From a virus, in IMG/VR virus record IMGVR_UViG_3300048003_000321, positions 1 to 31,351 of that record: DNA of 31,351 nt; one strand, given 5' to 3'. Shown in pieces: positions 5,562 to 13,937 of this stretch; position 1 is the stretch's first letter, and every line of letters begins with the position of its first letter. The notes under the pieces are model-generated. The model saw nothing but the letters and a program-made list of their open reading frames with translations. It was not told the DNA's origin and searched no databases. The position numbers were made by a program, and so were the translations under genes.

Positions 5562-5792
5562 CTACTGCTCCCTATCTGCTTGGATGCGCTCATTTCCTTC
5601 GATGGAATCAAAAGCGCGCTCCAAAAGACCCACGGCCCTTATGGATTCGTGGGCTTCAAGAATCTTCTCCGGTGTGGAGCTTGGATTCTCAAAGATGGTG
5701 ATGGCGTCCGACCTAATTTCGGTCAACACCGTTTGCAATGTTTCGTCCTGGCGTAGCCGTCGGACGCCACTTGCGAGATCTTCTACCCTCAT
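5562..5792 (-). CDS. Small hypothetical head-region protein (76 aa)
   Basis: Not recognised. The product is acidic and predicted to be all helical, without cysteine, membrane segment or signal. It is packed between portal (three bases upstream) and scaffold (two bases downstream), so it is surely expressed with the head genes. Small helical proteins at this place can be head-assembly chaperones or minor virion proteins. No function can be assigned from the sequence. Confidence 0.65.
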   Translation of the reverse strand: MRVEDLASGVRRLRQDETLQTVLTEIRSDAITIFENPSSTPEKILEAHESIRAVGLLERAFDSIEGNERIQADREQ

Positions 5793-5795
5793 CGA

Positions 5796-7865
5796 TTATT
5801 GTCCCGTCACTTGTCGAGGCGCGTTAATCTTTGCGTATAACGCCGCTTCATCTAGGGCGTTTTTATTGGCCAATTTGGCTTGCTCAATCGCTATCTTAGC
5901 GTCCAATTCGTCCCTCTTGAGATCACGGTCCATTGCATCCTGGCCAAACTGCGCCTGGAGCTTGCTCATTTCCATTTGACCCTTCTGCTGTAGCTCCGCT
6001 TGCTTAACCTGCATCTGCGTTTGCGATTTTATTTTCTCAGCCTCTACCAGACCCTGGGTGGGATCACCTTGGCCCTGTTGCGCCTGTTGCGCCTGTTGGG
6101 CCATCTGTATTAGTTGCTGTTCTTTCTGATCATCTATTGGCTGAAAATACCTATCGGCATTTTGAATTCCTGACATTCTGAGTAAATCGGTCATCGTATT
6201 GATAATTTCTTTCGGGCCAACAATCCCATTCCCTAAACCGAACTGACCTACGATTTTCTCTTGAGCTTGCATTGCTTGAGCAAGAGCCTGCATTTTCTGC
6301 ATTTCGTTGCCTGTACCCAGGCCGACATTCACTTGCACGTCCATGTCCACGTCCCAATTTGCAACGTCAATGGGGGTGTACTGATCTCCTGACACCTTCA
6401 TCATCATATCGTCGCTGGCGTTTTCGATGACCAGCTTCAGGATGCGCTTAAACATTTGAGTAACGCCACCTTCGGCCAGGTTTCTGCTCATTAGCTCCAT
6501 CGTGGCATTATTCGCGCTTACCATAGCGTTGGCGGCGGTAGCGGTTTGGTTGCCGCCCAAAGCATCTGGGCTTAGCCCATTGCTGGCCGCGTTTACGCCC
6601 GTCTTTTTGTCACTATTACGATCAAGGTAGTTAAGAGCCTCCAGAGTCTGCCCCGCGACAAACGGAACGACCAGGGGCGCAACAGACCCCAATTGCTTGG
6701 ATCTAACAATGCCGCCGATCTCGTTATTCAATAGATCGTCAATGTTTACGGCGCCATCAAGTATTTCCAGGCGCGGGTTGTTGACCAGGGCGGTGTTATC
6801 CAGAATGCCCCGCAGAATGACCGTAGAGCTGTCCTGCTCCGCAAAAAGAACGTCGGCAATAGACTGCCCAAAGAATGCGTGAGGAATTGGGTCCGCGCAG
6901 AATGAAACGAATGGCACGTCATCCCAGGGCTCGTGACTCAACATGCGGTACTTACTGCCGCCCATCAGGAACTTGTAAGGCTGGGGAATGCCCGTACCCT
7001 CTACATCAACCTTCATATAGCATTCTGTGACCATGACCGGCCTCGTAGACGGGTCTACACCATCCCGATCATCATCGTAATGCTTACGCTCGTAATCCTC
7101 GTTATCGGCTTGGCCATCCAGGCCATCAAGCCCTTCTAATTCAGACCACTTGAAACCCATTTCGATCAAATCGCCAATGCTTTTCTCTGTGCGCTGACCG
7201 GTGATATAGGCGTCTTCAATACAGCTTGCGGACGCATCAACAAAGAATTGCTCTGGGGGGATAGACTCCAGCTTGATCTCGCCGGTTTGGATAGTCTTCA
7301 CGACCTTCAAATCATGCGAACTAACGACCATTTCACCCATCTGAGCCTGCTGGGTTACGTGCTCTAACACCTCAAACTCTGGATTGCTCGCAATCATTGC
7401 CAGCTCTTCATCCGTCAGATTGGCGTATTCGACAATCTCCTGCTTTTCATCAGGATCAAAATAAATCTTGGCAATGCCGTTTTTCGCAATTAGCGAATCG
7501 TGAAAAACATCCTGGAGTAGCTTATAGCCACCCTGTTTATTAAATACGATCTGACAGTATTCAGAGGCGTTTTCAGCCGCCTGGGCTTGCTGGGAATTTG
7601 TGCCTTTAAACTCTACCGGCTTGTCAGACTGAAGAAATACCCGCATCAGGCTGGGCTTTATCTGCCGGATGGTGTCTCTGATCTTTGTAGAGACAATCTT
7701 TGACCGGCCCCGCTCATGGCCAATATCACATTTTCCCTCGTAATAACGCATGGCCCTTTCGCGCTGGGGGGAGATACTTGATTCAACGTATTCAACAGCC
7801 TCTTCGATAGCTGTCCTGACAACGTTGCGGATCTCTGTATCCGATAGCGGCTTTGGCTTATTCAT
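5796..7865 (-). CDS. Portal protein, large P22-type (689 aa)
   Basis: The length (P22 gp1 is about 725 residues) and the features match large podovirus portals. The N-terminal helix is followed by an ERAMRYYEG motif near residues 36-44 and a KIRDTIRQIKPSL segment (about 61-73) typical of this group. The centre is mixed alpha/beta, and the long C-terminal helical region (about 585-685) is very rich in Gln, Lys and Ala, like the P22 portal barrel. Twelve copies would form the ring at one vertex through which DNA enters and leaves. The gene overlaps the upstream internal-protein gene by eight bases. Start 7865 has AAGGAT upstream. Portal placed after the ejection proteins, not after terminase, is unusual. 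Confidence 0.9.
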   Translation of the reverse strand: MNKPKPLSDTEIRNVVRTAIEEAVEYVESSISPQRERAMRYYEGKCDIGHERGRSKIVSTKIRDTIRQIKPSLMRVFLQSDKPVEFKGTNSQQAQAAENASEYCQIVFNKQGGYKLLQDVFHDSLIAKNGIAKIYFDPDEKQEIVEYANLTDEELAMIASNPEFEVLEHVTQQAQMGEMVVSSHDLKVVKTIQTGEIKLESIPPEQFFVDASASCIEDAYITGQRTEKSIGDLIEMGFKWSELEGLDGLDGQADNEDYERKHYDDDRDGVDPSTRPVMVTECYMKVDVEGTGIPQPYKFLMGGSKYRMLSHEPWDDVPFVSFCADPIPHAFFGQSIADVLFAEQDSSTVILRGILDNTALVNNPRLEILDGAVNIDDLLNNEIGGIVRSKQLGSVAPLVVPFVAGQTLEALNYLDRNSDKKTGVNAASNGLSPDALGGNQTATAANAMVSANNATMELMSRNLAEGGVTQMFKRILKLVIENASDDMMMKVSGDQYTPIDVANWDVDMDVQVNVGLGTGNEMQKMQALAQAMQAQEKIVGQFGLGNGIVGPKEIINTMTDLLRMSGIQNADRYFQPIDDQKEQQLIQMAQQAQQAQQGQGDPTQGLVEAEKIKSQTQMQVKQAELQQKGQMEMSKLQAQFGQDAMDRDLKRDELDAKIAIEQAKLANKNALDEAALYAKINAPRQVTGQ

Positions 7866-9801
7866 ATGACAGCAATCCTTCTATATCGAGGGCTTTTTTG
7901 ACCTTCTGCTCATTCAGTAATTGAGCCGCCTTTTTCTGATCCGTGTCACCAATGCCCCTCGCGATCCTACCCGCAACCCCTGGAGCACGGCCCAGCACAT
8001 CCATAATCGCCTTAATTTGAGTATTTCCAGACTGAGAAACGTTTGCCGCATTACCATACGGGAGCGTGTTAACCGTTTCTCCAACCTCGGCAATGTCACG
8101 CAATTGTTGCGCCTTCTGCGGCCCGTACAGGGCTTCTAGCTTTCCAGACCGGTCAAGCTTGTTTAGCTCCCGCCTAAACGCCGCGGCATTAAATTGAACA
8201 TCTTTGCCAGGGGCTTTACCGTTTGTTGAGGCTTCAACCAAGTCCATCATTACCCGCTGGCCCAGGGTGTGAATCATATTCACGCCTTCGGGAACCTTTG
8301 CGATCATTCGCACCATGCGCTTAACGTCTTCAATGGGGGCGTTTTTAATCTTGGTGTAAACCTTATCATTCGCAGTTATTGGCGAATCTGTGCGACCTTT
8401 TTTGCCCGTTAATTGCGTTACCAGAGCATTGCCATCAGTCTCGGTTTTATTCCTGGCGTATGCCGCCCTGGCGCGTTTGTATGCCGCGGCGGCGGCAGGG
8501 GCGTTATCCAAGGTCTTATCAACGGCCTTTTTCATTATCTTGGCCATTTCTTTGTGATTTGGGTTTGTTATATCGTTGAGGGTTCTGTTGATGTTCTGCC
8601 GAAAATCTTCAATGTTGGTGATACTTGTCCGGCGGTTGCCGGCCATACCAAACTCATCGGCAAGCTTCATCAGCTTGCCGAACTCCCCTGGCTGGTGAAT
8701 ATGAAACTTTCTATTTTCTAATTGAGCAAAAGCATCATCCAGATCGACAGACAATTCCACGTCCATCGCATCGCCTTCTCTCGCAAGCTTATAAAGTTCA
8801 TCGGTCTTTTTCTTATTGGCCTTTTCCCGCGCCGCCAGGAATCCTTTAACGCCTCGCCCTAAATCTTCGTCAGCATTAAGATGCGTCCAATTGGCGCGCG
8901 GTGATTCCTGTTTTGCTAGGTTTTCATGCAAATCCATCTGTTGCTGGGCTTGATGCTGTGCCAGGGCGCGCCCCGATTCAGGATCCTGTTTCGGTAAATT
9001 GTATTCATCAGTCATTTGCGCCGCGTTACGTGTCGCCTGACCCTGGGTTAGCGCGATAGGCGTTGGTAGGTTTTGCGCTGTCGCAACGTTCTGCCTGGCT
9101 CTCTCAACCTGGGCGGCACCGGCTGATAAATCGCCAGCATTAGTTTCTGCCTCAATTTCAGATAAAAGCGTAGGCGAAATTTTGTCTTTGCGTTCCTGAT
9201 CTGCCTTTCGCACTTTTCTTGCTTGATTTGCGGCCTTAGCCCCTTTTAAGGCAACATTTCCAGCGCCCCCTGTTACCACTCCAGTTGCTATGTCTGGACC
9301 CATAGACGCCAAAATGCCAGCGGCGGGCGCCGCAATGCCAACGGGTGTTTCCTCTAAGTAATCGTTAGTGTTCTGGCCCCAGGCTTCGCCAGTTTCCTCC
9401 AGCCAGTTGAAAAACGGCTGATCAAACACCTCGCCGACCTTACCAACCATCTGCCGGCCCGCTTCGCTTTTAGGCTGTACCGTTAGCTCGCCGGCTACCC
9501 TATCCTGGTTTGCCCTGGCTGTTTCATAATCCTCACCAGTAAAGGCGCCATAAAGCCCTCTGGCGGCGCCGGCAATTCCACCCACAACGCTGGAACCAAT
9601 GGTGTCCATCGTTTCCTGAAATGGCCGTGAAGGCGGTGCATTGGGGTCAGCGGGCTTTGTACTTTCTAACGGCTTCCACTCGCCGCCAACAAGGCCAAAT
9701 TGCTCGCCCGTTTCCTGGTTGGTCGCGGTTTGTAACGGCACCCATTGCCCGCCTTCAAGAACAAATCGCTCGCCCGTTTCCTGATTTGTGGCAGTCTGCA
9801 T
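7858..9801 (-). CDS. Large internal virion (ejection) protein (647 aa)
   Basis: The protein starts with two 22-residue repeats (residues 2-23 and 24-45) of the form TATNQETGE...GGxWxPL, a motif common at the N-terminus of phage ejection proteins. A Gly/Ala-rich, possibly membrane-active stretch lies at about 74-90 and 155-190. The rest, about 195-640, is long, charged and helical. It lies directly upstream of the portal gene, with a TAATG overlap to the 461-aa internal-protein gene. By comparison with T7 gp14-16 and P22 gp7/16/20, such proteins are packaged inside the head and injected to form a channel or to protect the DNA. No lytic transglycosylase motif was seen. Confidence 0.75.
   Translation of the reverse strand: MQTATNQETGERFVLEGGQWVPLQTATNQETGEQFGLVGGEWKPLESTKPADPNAPPSRPFQETMDTIGSSVVGGIAGAARGLYGAFTGEDYETARANQDRVAGELTVQPKSEAGRQMVGKVGEVFDQPFFNWLEETGEAWGQNTNDYLEETPVGIAAPAAGILASMGPDIATGVVTGGAGNVALKGAKAANQARKVRKADQERKDKISPTLLSEIEAETNAGDLSAGAAQVERARQNVATAQNLPTPIALTQGQATRNAAQMTDEYNLPKQDPESGRALAQHQAQQQMDLHENLAKQESPRANWTHLNADEDLGRGVKGFLAAREKANKKKTDELYKLAREGDAMDVELSVDLDDAFAQLENRKFHIHQPGEFGKLMKLADEFGMAGNRRTSITNIEDFRQNINRTLNDITNPNHKEMAKIMKKAVDKTLDNAPAAAAAYKRARAAYARNKTETDGNALVTQLTGKKGRTDSPITANDKVYTKIKNAPIEDVKRMVRMIAKVPEGVNMIHTLGQRVMMDLVEASTNGKAPGKDVQFNAAAFRRELNKLDRSGKLEALYGPQKAQQLRDIAEVGETVNTLPYGNAANVSQSGNTQIKAIMDVLGRAPGVAGRIARGIGDTDQKKAAQLLNEQKVKKALDIEGLLSYE
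9667..9798 (-). repeat. 66-base tandem repeat in the ejection-protein gene
   Basis: Two diverged 66-base units encode residues 2-23 and 24-45 of the 647-aa protein. Each has TATNQETGE followed by GG-x-W-x-P-L. The DNA is most alike in the stretch encoding NQETGE. Confidence 0.75.
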
Positions 9802-11186
9802 TATGGTTGACCGTCTAGCGTGGTGCCTGGGGGCGGCGGGGGCGTATTACCCTGATTGCGCCAGGGCATGTCCTGCGGCTGGTAAAACGTGCTGTTGTAA
9901 ACGTCTGAATACCTACCGCTTTCAAGCGCCGCGTTATAGTCTTCAATTGACCGCTCTTTGTCCCTGATAAGGCGCTTCAGCAAGGTCGCATACGCTTGCG
10001 GCGTCATGCTCTCCAGGCCACCAAACGCCTCCAGCAAGCGGTTATATTCGGCAGGGGTGTCCATGCCGCGAGCACCCAGGCCAGATTGCGCAAACCATTC
10101 CATAACACGCCTAGCGGAACCGGCTTTTAATAACTGATCTGCCGTTGCGCCTTTAATGTCGGTGTTATATTCCTCCCCCAATTCAGCCTGCAAAGCGTTA
10201 TACATTTTCTCAATCGGAGCAAAAATTCCTTCCGCCCTGGTTGGGTCCATTGCAATCTCCAGCTCTTCCTGCAACAGAGGAATTTGCTGAGAGGATTTTT
10301 TTGCAAATGTGGCTAATTGATCGATATTCGCTGAGTCAGCAGTGGCAACGTCAGTCGCTGATTTTGAGCTGTAAGTGCCTGCCAGCGCCTGCTCTGGAGT
10401 AATGGCCCAGTAAGTTGAGCCATCGGGCCTGTGAACTCTAACGCTCCCATCTGTTCCAACAACGTGTTTTTCACCACGCTTTAACCCCAGGAATTCTTTT
10501 TGGCCGTCATCATCAAGACTATTGAAGTATTCGTAATTACGAATGTCAGCAGTGTCATCCGCGCCGGTTGACTTCCGGAATCTGGATTCCATAGCAAGCT
10601 TCATATAATCGCCGCGCTGTCCAGGCGGCACTTTTGTCATCACCTTAAATAACTCTGGGTTGTTCTTTGCCAGATATTGCATGGTTTTGTTTTCTTCCTG
10701 CTTTTCCATGCCTGTTTTCATAAGCATGTTGTTCATCTGCCGCATACCGCTGTTACCGCGTAAGGTCATATTTCCAAAACCATTACTGAGCGACGCCAAA
10801 ATCATGCTCATGCGGTCTTTGTCTTTGTGCCAGGGAACAGATGCCCACGTTTCAGCCTTCTCTCGTTGAGGCACACTGATCTGGTTAGGCAAAATGGGCT
10901 CAAGCAATTCAGAGCCTTGCGCCCGTGGTGGCCCAGGCAGTTGATCTGGCCCCACATCCAAGTCACCCGCCAAGCTCTTTGGCGGTCCCACGTCATACGG
11001 GACGTTACCCTGGGGTTTTGGCACCCCTGGCAACATCGGCGTTACCGGATTAGACACTGCCGTGGCCGGAGCGGGTCCAGGCGTCTGAGCACCTTGATTA
11101 GTCAGCATATACGGCGGCGTTGCCCCTGGGGGCGTCTTGCCCTGGTTGGGGTCCATTAATTGCTGAATTATTTCCATCAGGCCCAT
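9801..11186 (-). CDS. Internal virion protein (461 aa)
   Basis: The first 100 residues are low-complexity and rich in Pro, Gly and Asn; the remainder is charged and mostly helical. The C-terminus is again Pro/Gly-rich (a run of five prolines near residue 453). Several DNA-ejection proteins share this layout, with flexible ends and a helical body. It sits between two other probable internal proteins and overlaps the next by TAATG. No good ribosome-binding site is seen at 11186; a start three codons later at 11177 is possible, and translation is probably coupled to the gene ending at 11191. The role as ejection protein is by context. Confidence 0.65.
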   Translation of the reverse strand: MGLMEIIQQLMDPNQGKTPPGATPPYMLTNQGAQTPGPAPATAVSNPVTPMLPGVPKPQGNVPYDVGPPKSLAGDLDVGPDQLPGPPRAQGSELLEPILPNQISVPQREKAETWASVPWHKDKDRMSMILASLSNGFGNMTLRGNSGMRQMNNMLMKTGMEKQEENKTMQYLAKNNPELFKVMTKVPPGQRGDYMKLAMESRFRKSTGADDTADIRNYEYFNSLDDDGQKEFLGLKRGEKHVVGTDGSVRVHRPDGSTYWAITPEQALAGTYSSKSATDVATADSANIDQLATFAKKSSQQIPLLQEELEIAMDPTRAEGIFAPIEKMYNALQAELGEEYNTDIKGATADQLLKAGSARRVMEWFAQSGLGARGMDTPAEYNRLLEAFGGLESMTPQAYATLLKRLIRDKERSIEDYNAALESGRYSDVYNSTFYQPQDMPWRNQGNTPPPPPGTTLDGQP

Positions 11187-11190
11187 TTTT

Positions 11191-12840
11191 TTATGCCCTC
11201 ATCATTACTGTTTTGGCCACTTCAGGAAGCTTGGCGTAATCAACCATCAGCCAGCCGTCAGCGTTTTCAATGACCGCGTCGGGACGTGTCTCACGAACCT
11301 CTTGAGCCAAGACGCCAAACGGCCTTTGATCGCCTGCAACCTTTTTGCCCGTCTCGTTCCATTCCCATGTATAAAGATTGATCTTGTTGATCGTGGCCAC
11401 TTTCTTCACGTTCTCTTTCAATCTAACGTCAGATGCTAGGATTGTTCCTGCTGTACCCGCGCCCAGAGACAGGTAATCCATCTTCCCAGGGTTATAAGAC
11501 TGCGTACCGCCACCAGAGAGAGCCGACAGCGGCCCTAGCATGTTCTGGAACTGTGACTGTGGAGCGCCCTGCTGATTCATAACCATTTGGATCTGTTGGT
11601 TGATTAGATTCTGATTAAGATCATCAATCTCGCTACCAACCTGACCCATTTGATTCAGTGCATTCTGGCCCATGTTCCAGCGGTCTTGACCCATGCCGTA
11701 AAGCCCTTGAGCCGCCGCCATCTGATTGTTAAACGCCTGATTCATTTGGTTAGCGTTAAACTGATCCTGGTGCATATTTTGACCGGCATTAAACTGATCC
11801 TGACGCATATTTTGACCGGCATTAAACTGGTTATTCGCCTGGGCCAATTGAGCATTAAATGCCCCAGCCGCGTTAGAGGCACTTTGATTTGCCAGAGCCG
11901 TTTGCATGGCGTTTTGGTTTGCTGTCTGGCCAACAAACTGATCTCGCGCATTCTGAGCCGCTTGATTGGAAAGACCCGCCTGTTGGGCCATAGCGGCATT
12001 TGAGCTGAGAGCTTGGTTCTGTGCGCTTACATCACCCATTGCCGCGCTCTGGGCGTTCTGGAAGCCTTGATTACGCAATTGCGCGCTAGACCGTGCAACG
12101 TTCTGCATATAATCGTTGTTGTTCTGAGCTTCCATAATCCCATGACGATCGCCACCAAAAGCACCGCCGCGACTTGCCGCAACACCCGTATTGTTCAAGG
12201 CGTTCTGGCGGGCCATATCCAGATCGCCCATCGTGGAATCGATGACGTTCTGCGTGTAAGGGTTCATATACTGGTTAATGTCTTGATCAGACAATTGCGC
12301 CGCCTGATAAGACTGCCCCTGCATTGTTGCAGGATCGTAGCTGTATAAATCCTGGCCTGGTGCCTGTGCCATTGCGGCGGTGTAACCGCCTCCCCCGCCA
12401 GCGGTGTAATTCCCGCCAGCGGCGTAATTTCCGCCAAGCTGGGGCGCCTGATAATTTGTGGCGTTGGTCATCCAATCCATCGCATTGTTTTGCGCGTTAA
12501 GACCTGTCTCAAACGCATTTGGCCCCATAGGGTTAGTCGCTGGATTAGCCGCTGGATTGGCCGCTGGATTAGCCGCTGGATTGGCCGCTGGCGGTGGCGG
12601 TGGGGGTGCTCCGGAGCCTATTGCCGTGTTTGTAGAGGGATTATTTGCCCAATCGCTTAGGCTTGGGCCTGTGCCTGCTCCGCCCTTCCCCGGGGTGCCG
12701 CCGCCCATGACGCCAAGAGGCGATGGCCGCGTTTGCTGACCACCTTCTGGGGCTGTGTTATAAACTTGGGGTGCGCTGGTGCCGCCACCCTTGCCAGGAC
12801 TCCCCATGCCCTGGGGCTGGTTGTAACCTCCGCCACTCAT
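11191..12840 (-). CDS. Gln/Asn-rich internal protein with a C-terminal S74 chaperone-like domain (549 aa)
   Basis: Residues 1-145 are Gly/Pro/Asn-rich with an Asn-Pro-Ala-Ala repeat. Residues 165-430 are extremely rich in Gln, Asn and Ala, with an 11-residue FNAGQNM-x-QDQ repeat. The last 80 residues resemble the intramolecular chaperone of peptidase family S74: Ser470-Asp-Val-Arg-Leu-Lys475, then a Trp-x-Trp strand, FGVLAQEV (about 508-515) and a MVDYAKL strand. The Ser and Lys five residues apart match the autocleavage dyad. This domain normally trims trimeric tail fibres; here it ends a protein in the ejection cluster. The start overlaps the previous stop as ATGA. Function as an internal or tail-channel protein is by context. 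Confidence 0.75.
   Translation of the reverse strand: MSGGGYNQPQGMGSPGKGGGTSAPQVYNTAPEGGQQTRPSPLGVMGGGTPGKGGAGTGPSLSDWANNPSTNTAIGSGAPPPPPPAANPAANPAANPAANPATNPMGPNAFETGLNAQNNAMDWMTNATNYQAPQLGGNYAAGGNYTAGGGGGYTAAMAQAPGQDLYSYDPATMQGQSYQAAQLSDQDINQYMNPYTQNVIDSTMGDLDMARQNALNNTGVAASRGGAFGGDRHGIMEAQNNNDYMQNVARSSAQLRNQGFQNAQSAAMGDVSAQNQALSSNAAMAQQAGLSNQAAQNARDQFVGQTANQNAMQTALANQSASNAAGAFNAQLAQANNQFNAGQNMRQDQFNAGQNMHQDQFNANQMNQAFNNQMAAAQGLYGMGQDRWNMGQNALNQMGQVGSEIDDLNQNLINQQIQMVMNQQGAPQSQFQNMLGPLSALSGGGTQSYNPGKMDYLSLGAGTAGTILASDVRLKENVKKVATINKINLYTWEWNETGKKVAGDQRPFGVLAQEVRETRPDAVIENADGWLMVDYAKLPEVAKTVMMRA
11756..11831 (-). repeat. 33-base tandem repeat (11-residue units)
   Basis: Units begin at 11756, 11789 and 11822 on the plus coordinate (TTAAACTG each time), a 33-base period. 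They encode FNAGQNM-R/H-QDQ twice and a partial third copy in the Gln/Asn-rich part of the 549-aa protein. Two complete units are nearly identical, so the expansion is recent. Confidence 0.8.
12536..12591 (-). repeat. 12-base tandem repeat (Asn-Pro-Ala-Ala units)
   Basis: Units of G(C/T)CGCTGGATT(A/G) begin at 12536, 12548, 12560, 12572 and 12584. They encode the Asn-Pro-Ala-Ala linker of the 549-aa protein. Copies differ only at one alternating base and in the first unit, which suggests slippage and variable length between isolates. Confidence 0.8.
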
Positions 12841-13385
12841 ACGCGGAACCCTCCGTTTTGCATCATTTGCAGAATCTGCTCATAACTCATGCCAGCCGCA
12901 CCGCCAGGACCGCCAGCCGCACCGCCAGGACCGCCAGGGCCAGTTCCTGCTCCAGCCTTGGGGACATTCGGGAACATGTTGGGCTCGCCTCTATGGACGT
13001 TGGCAGGATCTAAAAGGCCAGGGACCAGAGCGTTAAGTGCCGCCACTCTTTCTGGATATTCTCGGTGTTGCCTTTGGAGTTCTTGTGTATAACCCCAATG
13101 AGCGTCGTAGCCTTTCTGGCCTCCCATCTCGCGCAGTCTGTTCCCCCCAGGTAAATCATCTGTCGGCTTGCCGGACGCCATACCAAGGCCAAGCGTATTG
13201 GCCATGTCATTGGTTTGATTCCAAGATGACTGAGTTGCCTCACTAGGCGCCGCCTGGGTTATACCCATGTACGTCATTGGCGCCGTCTTCGCCATTTGCT
13301 CGCCACGATCAAACGTGGAGAGAATGCGTTGCTTAAACTCTGGAGGTATTTCGGTTGTTGTCTCGCCGCCCTTTCCGCCGCTCAT
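12837..13385 (-). CDS. Probable internal or connector-region protein (182 aa)
   Basis: An N-terminal PPEFKQRILSTFDRGEQMAKT helix (about residues 19-39) is followed by a mostly polar middle and a collagen-like Gly-Pro-Gly/Gly-Ala tract at about 146-168. A short helical tail follows. The N-terminal pattern resembles small proteins found just upstream of ejection proteins in other podoviruses. It overlaps both neighbours by ATGA, so it is made with the 549-aa protein and may assemble with it. No enzyme motif is seen. The function is inferred from position only. Confidence 0.6.
   Translation of the reverse strand: MSGGKGGETTTEIPPEFKQRILSTFDRGEQMAKTAPMTYMGITQAAPSEATQSSWNQTNDMANTLGLGMASGKPTDDLPGGNRLREMGGQKGYDAHWGYTQELQRQHREYPERVAALNALVPGLLDPANVHRGEPNMFPNVPKAGAGTGPGGPGGAAGGPGGAAGMSYEQILQMMQNGGFRV
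12895..12936 (-). repeat. 21-base perfect tandem repeat
   Basis: Two identical 21-base units, 12895-12915 and 12916-12936, encode the repeated Gly-Gly-Pro-Gly-Gly-Ala-Ala sequence near the C-terminus of the 182-aa protein. Perfect identity points to recent duplication. Confidence 0.85.
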
Positions 13386-13765
13386 GCGTCAAACTCCTTT
13401 GTAACGTATCGTAACCCTTTATCGCCAAAACCCAGGTCAGATAACGCTTTTATCCATCCTGGCCGGCCCGTTAATGAAAGACCCGCACAGCCCACCTCTT
13501 TGGCGAATCTTACTATGTCATCATGCAGATGTTTAATTTCTGACAAGTCACCGCCCGCTAGAAATATGTGCAACATGCGCCTGTTTGGGAAGTTGTGAAA
13601 TTCAGTAACAATCGCTGAATTTTCAGTTGGCCAAAGTAACAACTCACCATTAATCACCCCTTGCACAATATGGACATAATCATGGGTGTTTCCACCGTAG
13701 GCCAGCGCCGGCTCCAAGAACGGGCGCACCCTTAAAACCTCTTTGTGGAGATCAATCGCTTCCAC
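13382..13765 (-). CDS. GNAT-fold-like virion protein (127 aa)
   Basis: Size, the central ELLLWPTENSAIVTEF region (about residues 41-56) and a late GRPGWIKALSDLGF helix (about 101-114) match small GNAT-fold proteins found next to podovirus ejection genes. T7 gp13 is a functional counterpart by position. The last helix resembles the 'GRxGW...L...GF' ending of acetyltransferases. A clear acetyl-CoA-binding Q/R-x-x-G-x-G/A loop is not obvious, so catalysis is doubtful. It may act as a structural or morphogenesis factor. It overlaps the 61-aa gene by 14 bases and the 182-aa gene by ATGA. Confidence 0.65.
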   Translation of the reverse strand: MEAIDLHKEVLRVRPFLEPALAYGGNTHDYVHIVQGVINGELLLWPTENSAIVTEFHNFPNRRMLHIFLAGGDLSEIKHLHDDIVRFAKEVGCAGLSLTGRPGWIKALSDLGFGDKGLRYVTKEFDA

Positions 13766-13937
13766 TGTTCAGCCTTATCTTCGCAAGCTCTTCCAGGTTT
13801 TTGATTTTTTCATCAATCATTTGAAAACGTCTGCGTAAGTAATTGTCCAAATCTTCCGCCCAGAGCTTGGTGTCGCCAGAATAAGGCGGAGGAGACTCAG
13901 GGGTATTTTTTAAAAAATCTTTTCTGTCGCTACTCAT
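13752..13937 (-). CDS. Very small charged protein (61 aa)
   Basis: The product has a Pro-rich middle (Ser-Pro-Pro-Pro-Tyr near residues 15-19) and a C-terminal amphipathic helix with Arg-Arg-Arg. It has no cysteine or membrane segment. It begins in an ATGA overlap with the nozzle gene and ends inside the GNAT-like gene. Expression is well supported by this packing. Short helical proteins of this kind occur beside nozzle genes in podoviruses, but I do not recognise the family. Confidence 0.6.
   Translation of the reverse strand: MSSDRKDFLKNTPESPPPYSGDTKLWAEDLDNYLRRRFQMIDEKIKNLEELAKIRLNSGSD

Noticed and set aside
11177-11205. Programmed frameshift at the A7 run between the 549-aa and 461-aa genes
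   Set aside because: The stop codon of the upstream gene uses the first A of the run, so a ribosome would end before slipping, and an ATG follows directly for normal re-initiation.
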